Below the pieces are notes generated by a model. It was given only the letters and a program-made list of their open reading frames with translations. It did no database searches and was not told where the DNA came from. Positions 1 to 7,601 of a stretch of 31,765 nt of DNA are shown piece by piece. Numbering within the stretch: position 1 is the stretch's first letter; each line of letters opens with the position of its first letter. The position numbers were made by a program, and so were the translations under genes. This DNA comes from JBBDWJ01 sp040902925 (GTDB taxonomy: Bacteria; Acidobacteriota; Terriglobia; Bryobacterales; UBA6623), in NCBI GenBank assembly GCA_040902925.1, contig JBBDWJ010000157.1, positions 1 to 31,765 of the forward strand. Reading direction: 5' to 3'.

Positions 1-81
1 CCGTGAACGGGCCTGCCAGACCCAACCCTGCCGCCACTTGGAGTTTGCCCGTTGTTGTGGTTCCCAAAAGGCCAAACTCCA

Positions 82-105
82 GGCACAGGCAGGATTGCCT
101 GTGCC
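82..105. repeat. Perfect 10-bp stem-loop
   Basis: The arms GGCACAGGCA (82-91) and TGCCTGTGCC (96-105) are perfectly complementary around a GGAT loop. A second, weaker inverted repeat (39-47 with 73-81) lies just upstream. There is no T-tract, so it is not an obvious intrinsic terminator. It resembles a dispersed palindromic intergenic element, but only one copy is seen here. Confidence 0.6.
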
Positions 106-138
106 ACCCAAAGCCGCATACGATCAAAGTTTCCCCTG

Positions 139-561
139 ATGTCTCTCCGCAATGGTTGGAAAATCGCTCTGCTGATATGGCTCGCGATTGTATTGCTCTC
201 TTCGACCCGGGAAGTCGGCTCGCTGGGAGCGGCCGTGTTCAGCCGCTATCTGCGCGACTTGGCGCGCCCGTTGGGGATCCACAGCCACGAAGCGCAAAAG
301 CTGTTGCACGTCGTGTTGTTCGCGGTACTCGGCTGGCTGCTGGCCGCAACGCGCCTGCCGCCCCGTTCGCCCTGGCTGCGCGGCCTGGTCTGGTCGTTTG
401 GAGTCGGAGCGGTCACCGAGCTCATTCAGCTCGCGGTGCGCGGGCGGCATCCCTTGTTCAGCGACGTGATCCTCAATGGCGTCACGGGCACGCTGGGATG
501 CTGGCTGGCGCTATGGTGGTCCAACCGCCGCCAAACACTCGAACCGGACGAATCCAACTAA
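139..561 (+). CDS. VanZ-like family membrane protein
   Basis: Predicted 140-residue integral membrane protein of the VanZ-like family, whose members are small multi-pass proteins; VanZ itself is linked to low-level teicoplanin resistance, but the function of most members is unknown. The family pattern is visible: a conserved His before a hydrophobic segment (EAQKLLHVVLFAVLGWLL), then Glu-Leu-Ile-Gln followed by an Arg in the next loop, and Asp-Val-Ile-Leu-Asn-Gly ahead of the last membrane segment. About four hydrophobic segments can be counted. I chose the ATG at 139 because the first hydrophobic helix begins a few residues later; an in-frame ATG at 52 would add 29 residues of non-hydrophobic sequence that look like translated intergenic DNA. 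No good Shine-Dalgarno is visible at either start. It stands alone, followed by an assembly gap and the convergent CRTAC1 gene. Confidence 0.8.
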   Translation: MSLRNGWKIALLIWLAIVLLSSTREVGSLGAAVFSRYLRDLARPLGIHSHEAQKLLHVVLFAVLGWLLAATRLPPRSPWLRGLVWSFGVGAVTELIQLAVRGRHPLFSDVILNGVTGTLGCWLALWWSNRRQTLEPDESN

Positions 562-619
562 AGGCTTTTAGAACTCTCGATCGTCCTCGTGGCGCAAGCT
601 CTCAGCATGCAGCGCCGAC

Positions 620-629
620 NNNNNNNNNN
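620..629. other. Assembly gap (10 N)
   Basis: Ten consecutive N in the intergenic stretch between the VanZ-like gene and the CRTAC1 gene. The fixed length of ten, also seen at 12746, suggests a placeholder rather than a measured distance, so sequence may be missing here. Confidence 0.95.
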
Positions 630-736
630 GCAAGGCCAATCACATCCGCGCAGGCCAGGGAACCAAACGAGCCAGAAAATCGCACCCGAGAATCTCATTC
701 AATCCCAGCTTTGGCGCCGAGCAGAGGCTCGCCGCT

Positions 737-753
737 GCAAGCTGAGAGCTTGC
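737..753. repeat. 7-bp hairpin in intergenic DNA
   Basis: GCAAGCT (737-743) and AGCTTGC (747-753) form a perfect stem with a GAG loop, between the convergent ends of the VanZ-like and CRTAC1 genes. No T-run follows, so a terminator role is only possible, not shown. Confidence 0.45.
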
Positions 754-781
754 GCCACAACGCCCGGCGCTCGGATAGCTG

Positions 782-2491
782 TCAGGGCTGCGGCTCTTCC
801 ACCTTCAGGATCTGACCGGCCTTGGGCTTGCTGATGGTCTGCTCGACGCCGCTTGGCCACTTGATTTGGATTTGCTCGACGACTCCGCCGCTGCCGAGGC
901 CGAAAAACACGCGCCGGTCGTTGGACGCTAGATAGCTCGCCGTGCTGCTCGCGACGGCGTACTGCTTCTTGCCTCCTGGCTGCGTTAGCGTGACCCTTGC
1001 GCCCAGTCCATCGCGGTTGCTGCGCGTGCCTCGCAGGTCGAGGCCGATCCAGGCGTTCGCGTTCCCGCCGTCGTTGCGCAGCAGGTGCAGCGGCCCATCG
1101 GAGGTCATCACGGCTACATCGATGTCGCCGTCATTGTCATAGTCGCCAAACGCCGCGCCGCGCGCCGCCATGGCCTTTTCGAATACCGGCCCGGCTTTCG
1201 AGGAAACGTCGGCGAACTTCCCGGCGGCGAATTTCAGCAGCAGCGGCTTCTGCTTGTAGCTGACGTTGGGCTGCGTCAGCTCGATGTTGTCCATCACGTG
1301 GCTGTTGGCGAGAAACACGTCCTTGACGCCATCGTTGTCGTAGTCAAAGACGCGCATCCCCCAGCCGCTATAAAGCTGCGTGATCTCGGAAAGGTTCGAC
1401 CGGAAGCTTTCGTAGTTGAACATCTCCTTGCCGGTGTTATGAAAGAAAGCGAACGACTGATGGGGAAGCGCCGTCGTGAGAATGTCGGGCAACCCGTCGT
1501 TGTCGATATCGGCGAAATCGGTGCCCATGCCGGCAAACGTCTCGCCGTCTTCGGTATAGGCCGCGCCGGCGACGAGAGCCACTTCGTCAAAGGCGCCGCC
1601 GCCGTTGTTCTGGAACAGAAACTGGGCGTGCGAATCGTTGGCGACAGAGATATCGAGGAACCCGTCGCCGTTGAAATCATTGACCGCGACGCCGAGCGCT
1701 TTACCTTCGCTGCCGGCGATGCCGCTCGACTCGCTGACGTCGCGGAACGTGCCATCGCCGTTGTTGCGAAACAGGTAGTTCGCAATCGGCGGAAACTCGT
1801 CCGGATGGCAATAGGCGCGGCCTCCCGGCGTTTTGGTGCCGCAATATCTCGCGCCCGTCTCGAAGTTCCAACGCAGGTAGCGGCTGATGAACAGATCGAG
1901 CCGGCCGTCATTGTCGTAGTCGAGAAACGCCGCGCTGGTGGTCCATCCTTCGGTCAGCAGGTTTGCTTGCCGGGTGACATCCCGGAATGTGCCGTCGCCG
2001 TTGTTGCGATAAAGATGCGCGCCGCCGTAGCTTGTGACCAGCAGGTCGGTGAACCCGTCGTTGTCATAGTCGGCCGCGGCCACGCCCATGCCGTAGCCTT
2101 CGCCCCGCAGGCCCGACTTCTCGGTGACATCGCTGAAAGTGCCGTCGTGGTTGTTGCGGTAGAGCCGGTTCCAGAACTTGGGATCCGTCTTGTCGAGCTT
2201 CACGCCATCGGGCTGCGGATCGCTGAGCCGGGCGCCGTTGACGCAATAGATATCCAGCCAGCCGTCGTTGTCGTAATCCAGAAAGCCGACTCCGCCCGAG
2301 ACGGTTTCAATCAGATATTTCAGGGAGGTAGCCGAGTTGACGTGCCGGAAACCGATGCCGGCCTCGGCGGTGACATCGACGAACCGGGCGCTCGTATCCG
2401 CCGAATACAACGCGGGGGAATACAACGCAGAGCAGAGGACCAGCGCGGAGCAAACGAAGACCGCCCTTTGCAATCGAGCCACGCGGGCCAT
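782..2491 (-). CDS. CRTAC1 family secreted FG-GAP/VCBS repeat protein with C-terminal ASPIC/UnbV domain
   Basis: Predicted secreted protein of 569 residues. After the signal peptide comes a short segment (RFVDVTAEAGIGFRHVNS) typical of the family, then seven calcium-binding-like FG-GAP/VCBS motifs of the form D-x-D/N-x-D-G-x-x-D (for example DYDNDGWLDIY, DFNGDGFLDISV, DYDNDGDIDVAV) that predict a beta-propeller. The last 100 residues match the ASPIC/UnbV domain (GLGARVTL ... WPSGVEQTISKPKAGQIL). Such proteins are numerous in Acidobacteriota and Planctomycetota; their role is unproven, probably extracellular adhesion or ligand binding. I place the start at the ATG at 2491 because a clean signal peptide follows (MARVARLQRAVFVCSALVLC). 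The frame stays open to an ATG at 2707, but that extension is Arg-rich and made of 21-bp DNA repeats. The signal peptide itself contains a small ALYSPALYS duplication from a 15-bp repeat near 2404-2431. No strong Shine-Dalgarno is visible. Confidence 0.9.
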   Translation of the reverse strand: MARVARLQRAVFVCSALVLCSALYSPALYSADTSARFVDVTAEAGIGFRHVNSATSLKYLIETVSGGVGFLDYDNDGWLDIYCVNGARLSDPQPDGVKLDKTDPKFWNRLYRNNHDGTFSDVTEKSGLRGEGYGMGVAAADYDNDGFTDLLVTSYGGAHLYRNNGDGTFRDVTRQANLLTEGWTTSAAFLDYDNDGRLDLFISRYLRWNFETGARYCGTKTPGGRAYCHPDEFPPIANYLFRNNGDGTFRDVSESSGIAGSEGKALGVAVNDFNGDGFLDISVANDSHAQFLFQNNGGGAFDEVALVAGAAYTEDGETFAGMGTDFADIDNDGLPDILTTALPHQSFAFFHNTGKEMFNYESFRSNLSEITQLYSGWGMRVFDYDNDGVKDVFLANSHVMDNIELTQPNVSYKQKPLLLKFAAGKFADVSSKAGPVFEKAMAARGAAFGDYDNDGDIDVAVMTSDGPLHLLRNDGGNANAWIGLDLRGTRSNRDGLGARVTLTQPGGKKQYAVASSTASYLASNDRRVFFGLGSGGVVEQIQIKWPSGVEQTISKPKAGQILKVEEPQP

Positions 2492-2554
2492 AAACGAGGG
2501 CAATGCGAGACAGCTTCTCAAAAGCAATTGCGTCGCCGGCCGCGGCGATTGCCT

Positions 2555-2617
2555 CCCGTGCCGCAGCGCTCGCATCCCGTGCCGCAGCGCTCGCATCCCG
2601 TGCCGCAGCGATCGCAT
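2555..2617. repeat. Tandem repeat, three 21-bp units
   Basis: Three head-to-tail units begin at 2555, 2576 and 2597. The first two are identical and the third differs by one base (GCGATCG for GCGCTCG). Degenerate partial units flank them on both sides. The unit contains CCCGTGCCGCAGCGCTCGCA. It lies just upstream of the chosen start of the CRTAC1 gene and would encode a repeated Arg-His-Gly-Met-Arg-Ala-Leu if that gene began at 2707. Confidence 0.85.
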
Positions 2618-2776
2618 CGCCTGCCGCGAAGCCCGGCCCAAGCGGCGTCGCGCGCCCAGGCGGGTAACGCGAGAATGGCGCACATCGCGAGAACGAGGAA
2701 ATGCCATCGTGGGGTCTGCTGCACGGCAGCGATCCAGCAGCGCTCACACGAGTCTAGCAATTGCGGTGGAGGTGGT

Positions 2777-2808
2777 AAGGGCACGGCGGATGGTGACGCC
2801 GTGCCCTT
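2777..2808. repeat. Perfect 12-bp stem-loop
   Basis: AAGGGCACGGCG (2777-2788) pairs perfectly with CGCCGTGCCCTT (2797-2808) around an 8-base loop. It lies between the small reverse-strand ORFs and the CRTAC1 gene. No clear T-tract follows on either strand; it could attenuate transcription or be a palindromic repeat element. Confidence 0.6.
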
Positions 2809-2875
2809 CTGGCGGAAGTGCGGGTGGGTGATGCGAGGGGAAAGCCACGATTCCGGCGGCTGGACGGTAAGCCGC

Positions 2876-3139
2876 TTAAACAGCGCCGAGCTGGATGTCG
2901 ACGCCTGGAACCGTGGGGTGCGGCCGCCAGTCGCTTGCCGAAACAGGCACGCGCCAATGGCGAACACAATTACCCACAATCGGCAGGCAGCGTAGCAGGC
3001 CGGCCTGCGTGGGCGTAAGTCGTACGCGGATTTCGAACTCGAACGGCCCCTGGCCCGTTTCACGACCAGACCTGCTTCCCGAACCAACCGGCACGGGCGC
3101 GGCGACCGGTTTCGCTGTCGTGTGGCTTGTGGTGCGCAT
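2876..3139 (-). CDS. Small hypothetical protein, possibly frame-damaged
   Basis: 87 residues, not recognised. The case for a gene is the start: AAGGAGAGG lies seven bases before the ATG at 3139, one of the strongest ribosome binding sites in the window. The N-terminal half (MRTTSHTTAKPVAAPVPVGS, then a GPFEFEIRVRLTPTQAG segment) looks like ordinary protein; the second half does not. A neighbouring frame over the same DNA encodes a plausible membrane helix (RLWVIVFAIGACLF), so a one-base indel near 3000 may have broken an originally longer membrane protein. It follows the next small ORF on the same strand by 99 bases and could share its transcript. Function unknown. Confidence 0.4.
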   Translation of the reverse strand: MRTTSHTTAKPVAAPVPVGSGSRSGRETGQGPFEFEIRVRLTPTQAGLLRCLPIVGNCVRHWRVPVSASDWRPHPTVPGVDIQLGAV

Positions 3140-3238
3140 TCGAATCCTCTCCTTACGTTTTCGTTAGCGTTCTCGTGCGGGCCTTCTCGTACGGCCTTCC
3201 GAGCGCTCAATCAGCGTTCCGATTGCCTGGCGGCGCTT

Positions 3239-3481
3239 TTACCGCCGCCCATTCTTCTGTTCCCTCGACCTGGCGATCGAAGCAGCCAGGCGGGTCAGGC
3301 TCGGCTCGCGGCGCTGCCCCTTGGCGTCACGGGCTGGCGTACGCAGGCGGCGGCTGATTTCAATCGCGAGCATCCAGCTCAGCGGCGCCAACATCGAGAC
3401 CAACAAATAGGCCATCGCCACCTGCTGCAAAGTGGCGGACGCAGCGCCGTCGAACCCCCCGAACCAACTTCCGAAATGCAT
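3239..3481 (-). CDS. Small hypothetical membrane protein
   Basis: 80 residues starting MHFGSWFGGFDGAASATLQQ. One hydrophobic segment spans about residues 20-42 (VAMAYLLVSMLAPLSWMLAI) and is followed by a strongly basic tail, so a single-pass protein with a cytoplasmic C-terminus is likely. The start is supported by a GGGGGGA Shine-Dalgarno five bases before the ATG at 3481. No family is recognised. It sits between the xylanase remnant and the 2876-3139 ORF, all on the reverse strand. Confidence 0.5.
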   Translation of the reverse strand: MHFGSWFGGFDGAASATLQQVAMAYLLVSMLAPLSWMLAIEISRRLRTPARDAKGQRREPSLTRLAASIARSREQKNGRR

Positions 3482-3505
3482 GACGATCCCCCCTTATCGA
3501 CTCAC

Positions 3506-4330
3506 TTATCGGCTAACTTGGCCGAGCCTTGCGTGCAGCGCCCGACCCAGGCGCCGCCGGTCTCCAACAGCAGCGCGGCGCCGAATCTCTGGAACGACCC
3601 CGCCAAAGGGTTCCAGCAGCGCCGGCCGGTAAAGCCCTAGAACGTGCCGGCAAAGCCCTAGAACGTGATCGAGCGGCAGGCTTCGACCGCAACGCAAGCG
3701 CCTCCTACCTGGCGGCAGGTTTGAGTCTGGGCCAGCAGGTTTACCGTGGTGGCAGCGGCCGGCCACGGTATGAACGAGGCCGCGCTCGATAGCGATCTGC
3801 TGCTGCCCAGAAAATTCGCCGCGGCTAAGCCACTCAGGCAGTTGTTGATGCCAGACCAGCGTTTGCCCCCGAACCTGTATATGGTTCGCCGCGGCGCAGG
3901 AAAAGAGAGCGGCACTATCACAGAAACTGTTGCTCTCGTGCGCGGGATGGATGTGATCGAACTTCATCACATTCTCGGGGGTCAACGTGCTGAATTCGTG
4001 GGAGACGGCAGAGCGATAGACGCTGCCGGCGGCTAGAAAACCCGGCTCCACCGCCGTCCCTACCGCCAGGCCGTGAGGGCCCCCGGTCTGGCGCAACGAT
4101 GGAGCCGAGCCTTCGCGGCGGGTCTGGCGCAGGGTCCAGGGAGCCGCGGCTTCGTCCCTGCCTCCGCTGTTGGGAGCAGCAAACCTGGTTGTCTGGTTCT
4201 CCACTTGCTCACTCCCAACTGCCAGTCCGCTTTCCGGGTACAACGGCCAGCGATCCACAACGCGCTTGCTGCCCGCAACGGAAACCGCCACGAGCAAAAG
4301 AACCTGGAAACCTTGGCCGGTGATCTTCAT
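3506..4330 (-). pseudogene. GH10 endo-1,4-beta-xylanase remnant, truncated before both catalytic glutamates
   Basis: The protein read from an ATG at 4330 has a hydrophobic signal-like N-terminus (QGFQVLLLVAVSVAG), a low-complexity stretch, and then a clear GH10 segment of about 110 residues: a Gly-x-Ala-Val start, TPENVMKFDHIHP (usual family form TPEN-x-MKWD), VRGQTLVWHQQLPEWL (usual VRGHTLVWHxQLPxWL), and a vestige of the helix that normally reads HI-x-TVVGRYRGK (LVHTVAGRCHHGK). Homology stops near 3745, just where WDVVNE with the acid/base Glu should come. The rest, including the nucleophile Glu, is absent from all frames down to 3506. The downstream residues are unrelated and include a duplicated stretch from 21-bp repeats. 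GH10 enzymes normally have 300 or more residues in the catalytic domain, so this cannot be active. An in-frame ATG at 4393 is an alternative start. Confidence 0.75.
3626..3667. repeat. Tandem duplication, two 21-bp units
   Basis: Units 3626-3646 and 3647-3667 share CCGG(T/C)AAAGCCCTAGAACGTG-type sequence with one mismatch. They lie in the non-homologous 3' tail of the xylanase remnant, close to its point of truncation. Confidence 0.85.
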
Positions 4331-4413
4331 TCCTGTTTCGTTTTGCGATCCTATCCCGGCGACCTGGACCCAGAGTGTGGAGGAATTCATCACCGCGACG
4401 TTCGGGCGCCGAC

Positions 4414-4433
4414 AACCACCCGTACGGGTGGTT
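4414..4433. repeat. 20-bp perfect palindrome
   Basis: AACCACCCGTACGGGTGGTT is identical to its own reverse complement, centred between 4423 and 4424. It can fold as an 8-bp stem with a GTAC loop or be a dimeric regulator site. It lies just upstream of the xylanase remnant on the reverse strand and about 80 bases before a candidate forward promoter. Confidence 0.6.
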
Positions 4434-4499
4434 ATTGGTTACCGCTGAGCCTGGAGGTGAGAGCGGGAAGACACCCTCGGCCGTAGCGGTATCCATTTA

Positions 4500-4528
4500 T
4501 TCAAACTATTTAGAATCAAGCGTATAAC
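4500..4528 (+). promoter_or_regulatory. Candidate promoter for the signalling cluster
   Basis: TTCAAA (4500-4505) and TATAAC (4523-4528) are separated by exactly 17 bases, inside an AT-rich island in otherwise GC-rich DNA. The match is 4/6 for the -35 and 5/6 for the -10 hexamer. If used, it would give an untranslated leader of over 300 bases before the histidine kinase. Confidence 0.35.
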
Positions 4529-4739
4529 GGCGTAGCATCAAGTTAACCAAGAAGCCGGGGGTGGGCCTGTTTTCCGGGCGCGGGAGCTCTGAGGGGGCCG
4601 CCAGCTCAGCAGGACAATTGATTACAATTCGCTCCCGAGGGTGGGTGTGCTTGGGCGGCGAAACGGCCTGGCTGGCAGCCCTGGCCGCGCCGCCCGGCCC
4701 CGCCTTGGGGTGGCAAGGCTAGGTTTGCTGAGCGCCCAA

Positions 4740-4758
4740 GCCGGGAGAACATCCCGGC
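4740..4758. repeat. 7-bp hairpin
   Basis: GCCGGGA (4740-4746) and TCCCGGC (4752-4758) pair around GAACA. It is a short intergenic palindrome without a T-run. Confidence 0.45.
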
Positions 4759-4863
4759 TACGCCCTTAAATTCCGCTTAAGCAAATTTTTGAGGCAGTGC
4801 TACAAGGTTGCACCCATAGAGACATAGAGGCATGGAACTGAAAATAGTTAAGCAAGCAACGGG

Positions 4864-7545
4864 GTGGCGTCCGCCCGCAACAGCGGGGTGGCGGAAGGGT
4901 GCCGTTCGGGTTCTGCCTCTTCCCAGGATGCCCGCGAACACGAACCCACCGCGGCGGGCCCCCAGGATTTTAACGAAAACGAGATGGCGGGTAGCGAAAC
5001 CACATCGGAGTCTCTGCCGCGGACGCAATCGGGCGAGCAGGCGGGGCAGCTCGAAAGACCAGCCGAGGACGCCAGCGTCCTGAATCGGGCCGGATCGCGG
5101 TCCAGCACCAGCGAGGGCGTTGCCGCGCGCGCGGAAGCGGCAGCCACGCTGCAACATACGCTGTTGAGGCGCGCGTCGGCCGGGAGCGGCGCCACGGGGC
5201 AGCCTCTGCCCACGCTCGTTGTGCAATTCGACGAAGAGCAGCGCGTCCGCGCGGCTAACGAGTCGACGGAACGATGGTTCGGCAAGCCCGAAAGCGCCCT
5301 ACTACAGCAAACGCTGGAGGGTTTGCTCGGCGAAGAATTCCAGAGCAGGCTGAGTCCTTTTGTCGAGCAGGTGCTGTCCGGGAAAGCCGTAGCCTTCGAA
5401 GCCGAAGGTCCGGCGGCGTTTGCCGGTTCGCGGCTGCTGAAACAGCAGCTCATACCGCTGAGAGACTCCCAGAACCGGGTTGGAGGCTTCTGCGCCATCT
5501 TCGAGGACGTCGCCGTAACGATTCCATCGTCCGACTCCCAGTTGCAATCCGCGCTGAGCGCGGGAGCCGTGGGCGCCTGGAGCTGGGACCTGGACAAAAA
5601 CGTCATCAACTGCGACGAGCACATGTGGCGGATGTTCGACGGCGCGGCCGAGGACTCGGGACGTTTTCTTGACAGCGTCCATCCCGAAGACCGCCGCCGC
5701 GTCTCGCAGGCCATGACCCGCTCGATCACCGAAGGAACGCACGAAGTGGTCTACCGCGTGGTCTCCGAAGACCGCCCGCCGCGGCACGTCGCATCGCGGG
5801 GTTCGGCGGTCGAAACCCGCGACGGACGAACCGTGCGCGTGGCCGGCGTGTGCTTCGACATCACGCACCGCATGCGGACCGAGGAAGAACTGCGGCGGCT
5901 CAACGCCACTCTCGAGTACCAGCGGGCGACGGCGCTGAGCCTGATGCGCGATGCCGAAGAGGAAATGTTTCGCGCGGCGCACGCCCGCGAGGATGTGCGG
6001 CGGCATCAGCAGTTTCTCGATTCCATTGTCGAGAACATCCCTAGCATGGTCTTCGTCAAGGATGCCGAAGAGCTGCGCTTCCTGCACGCCAACAAAGCAA
6101 CCGAGCAACTGTTAGGGCTTTCTCGCGATGAGCTGATCGGCAAGAGGGAATTCGACCTGCTCCCCGAGGAACAGGCCGTGGCGGTGACGCGAGTGGAGCA
6201 AGAGGTCATTCGCTCCAAGCAGGAAATCAGCATCCCCGAGCAGATCGTCGAAACCGCCGACCAGGGAAGACGCATTCTGCACACGCGCAAGCTGCCGATT
6301 CTCGACGACGAAGGCAATCCGCGCTACTTGCTGGCTATCTCCGAAGACATCACCGACCGCAAGCTTGCCGAGGAAGCATTGGCCAAAGAGCGCAGCCTGC
6401 TGCGAACAGTCATCGACAACCTGCCGGATTACATCTTCGCCAAAGACACGCAAACCCGGTTCATCTTGAACAACCGCGCGCACGCCCAGTTCGTCGGGGC
6501 GCACTTCGCCGCCGACGTGCTCGGCAAGTCGGACCAAGACTTCATGCCGCACGACGCCGCGGCGCGCTGCCTGGAAGACGATCACAGGGTGTTGCACGGT
6601 GGCGAGCAGATGCTTGGCAAGGAAGAGCCGGTTCTCGACCGCTCGGGGGCTTGGCGGTGGCTGTCCACGACCAAAGTTCCCCTCAAGAGGCCGGACGGCA
6701 AGGTGATCGGGCTGGTTGGATTGAGCCGCGATATCACCGAGCACAAGAAAGCAGCCGAGCGGATGGAGCGCATGATGGGCGAGCTGGCGAGGTCGAACGG
6801 CGAGCTCGAGCAGTTCGCCTACGTGGCCTCGCACGATCTGCAGGAGCCGCTGCGCAAGATCCAAGCTTTCAGCAGCCGGTTGCGCGACCGCTGGGGAGAG
6901 CAACTGGGCGAGCAGGGCGCCGACTATTTGAACCGCGTGGAAAACGCCGCCGCCCGCATGCAGATTCTGATCGAAGACCTGCTGTCGTACTCGCGCGTCA
7001 CCAGCAAGGCCAAGCCTTTCGTGCCGGTGGAACTCGGCGAAGTAGTTGTGGGTGTGCTGAGCGACCTGGAGGCGCGTATCGAGCGTCTCAACGCCAAGGT
7101 CGAAGTCGGCGAACTGCCCCGCGTCGCCGCCGACCCGACTCAGATGCGGCAACTGCTGCAGAATCTCATCGGCAACGCGCTCAAGTTCCATCGCAAGGAC
7201 AGTACGCCGGTGGTACGCATACGCGCCGAGATGCCGAGCGAAACCGGCTCGGGCTCGGAGCCGGCGGCGGACGGAGTCTGCCAGCTCTTTGTGGAAGACA
7301 ACGGAATCGGCTTCGAGCCGAAGCACGCTGTCAAGATATTCCAGGTGTTCCAGCGGCTCCACAGCCGGCAGGAATATCAGGGCAGCGGGATCGGCCTGGC
7401 GGTGTGCAAAAAGATCGTTGACCGCCACGGCGGCACGATCGAAGCCCGCAGCGCGCCAGGCGAAGGGGCCACGTTCGTCGTCTCTCTGCCTCTCAAACAG
7501 GCAGAAGAGGCCGGAGGCTCGGACGGGGAGGCTGAACCGTCCTAA
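4864..7545 (+). CDS. Multi-PAS soluble sensor histidine kinase
   Basis: 893 residues with no membrane segment, so a cytoplasmic sensor. The first 115 residues are polar and probably disordered. Four PAS-type domains follow: about 118-225, 226-345 (ending in GVCFDITHRMRTEEEL), 383-505 (ILHTRKLPILDDEGNP then SEDITDRKLAEEAL) and 510-635 (FAKDTQTRFILNN ... LSRDITEHKKAAE), with a coiled-coil linker near 346-385. The HisKA domain carries the phospho-acceptor His657 in FAYVASHDLQEPLRKI. The HATPase domain has the N box (NLIGNALKFH), G1 (DNGIGFE), F box (FQVFQRLH) and G2 (GSGIGLAVCKK), so the kinase looks complete. The ligand cannot be read from sequence. The start is uncertain: GTG at 4864 gives the longest product; ATG at 4984 (residue 41) is the alternative, and neither has a strong Shine-Dalgarno. 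It heads the signalling cluster, and the first receiver gene follows 56 bases downstream. Confidence 0.9.
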   Translation: MASARNSGVAEGCRSGSASSQDAREHEPTAAGPQDFNENEMAGSETTSESLPRTQSGEQAGQLERPAEDASVLNRAGSRSSTSEGVAARAEAAATLQHTLLRRASAGSGATGQPLPTLVVQFDEEQRVRAANESTERWFGKPESALLQQTLEGLLGEEFQSRLSPFVEQVLSGKAVAFEAEGPAAFAGSRLLKQQLIPLRDSQNRVGGFCAIFEDVAVTIPSSDSQLQSALSAGAVGAWSWDLDKNVINCDEHMWRMFDGAAEDSGRFLDSVHPEDRRRVSQAMTRSITEGTHEVVYRVVSEDRPPRHVASRGSAVETRDGRTVRVAGVCFDITHRMRTEEELRRLNATLEYQRATALSLMRDAEEEMFRAAHAREDVRRHQQFLDSIVENIPSMVFVKDAEELRFLHANKATEQLLGLSRDELIGKREFDLLPEEQAVAVTRVEQEVIRSKQEISIPEQIVETADQGRRILHTRKLPILDDEGNPRYLLAISEDITDRKLAEEALAKERSLLRTVIDNLPDYIFAKDTQTRFILNNRAHAQFVGAHFAADVLGKSDQDFMPHDAAARCLEDDHRVLHGGEQMLGKEEPVLDRSGAWRWLSTTKVPLKRPDGKVIGLVGLSRDITEHKKAAERMERMMGELARSNGELEQFAYVASHDLQEPLRKIQAFSSRLRDRWGEQLGEQGADYLNRVENAAARMQILIEDLLSYSRVTSKAKPFVPVELGEVVVGVLSDLEARIERLNAKVEVGELPRVAADPTQMRQLLQNLIGNALKFHRKDSTPVVRIRAEMPSETGSGSEPAADGVCQLFVEDNGIGFEPKHAVKIFQVFQRLHSRQEYQGSGIGLAVCKKIVDRHGGTIEARSAPGEGATFVVSLPLKQAEEAGGSDGEAEPS

Positions 7546-7601
7546 CGAGGGCGGCTGCCGGACCCGACGGGGAAACCAACCGCAGGGTTCCTTGGAAAGG
7601 A

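Larger units (their letters stand above)
2492..2875. other. Gene-free stretch with repeats upstream of the CRTAC1 gene
   Basis: This is the presumed 5' region of the CRTAC1 gene. It holds the 21-bp tandem repeats at 2555-2617 and a long hairpin at 2777-2808. No convincing gene is seen; the reading frames crossing it are repetitive because the repeat unit is a multiple of three. Confidence 0.5.
4331..4863. other. Gene-free region between the xylanase remnant and the signalling cluster
   Basis: It holds a 20-bp perfect palindrome (4414-4433), a candidate sigma-70-type promoter (4500-4528), a GC-rich repetitive-looking stretch and a hairpin at 4740-4758. No gene is supported in it. Confidence 0.5.

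Noticed and set aside
2555..2617. CRISPR-like array
   Set aside because: The 21-bp units are directly adjacent with no spacers, and no cas gene is present.
2492..2707. 72-residue N-terminal extension of the CRTAC1 protein
   Set aside because: It is Arg-rich and composed of 21-bp DNA repeats that are open in all frames, and it would bury the signal peptide at residue 73.
1085..2995. 636-codon forward open frame opposite the CRTAC1 gene
   Set aside because: It is the antisense shadow of the repeat protein. Its Val/Ala/Ile-rich monotonous composition mirrors the D-x-D-x-DG repeats, and it has no family motif.
6112..7428. 438-codon reverse open frame inside the PAS kinase gene
   Set aside because: The forward frame has complete PAS, HisKA and HATPase motifs; the reverse frame is a codon-phase shadow.
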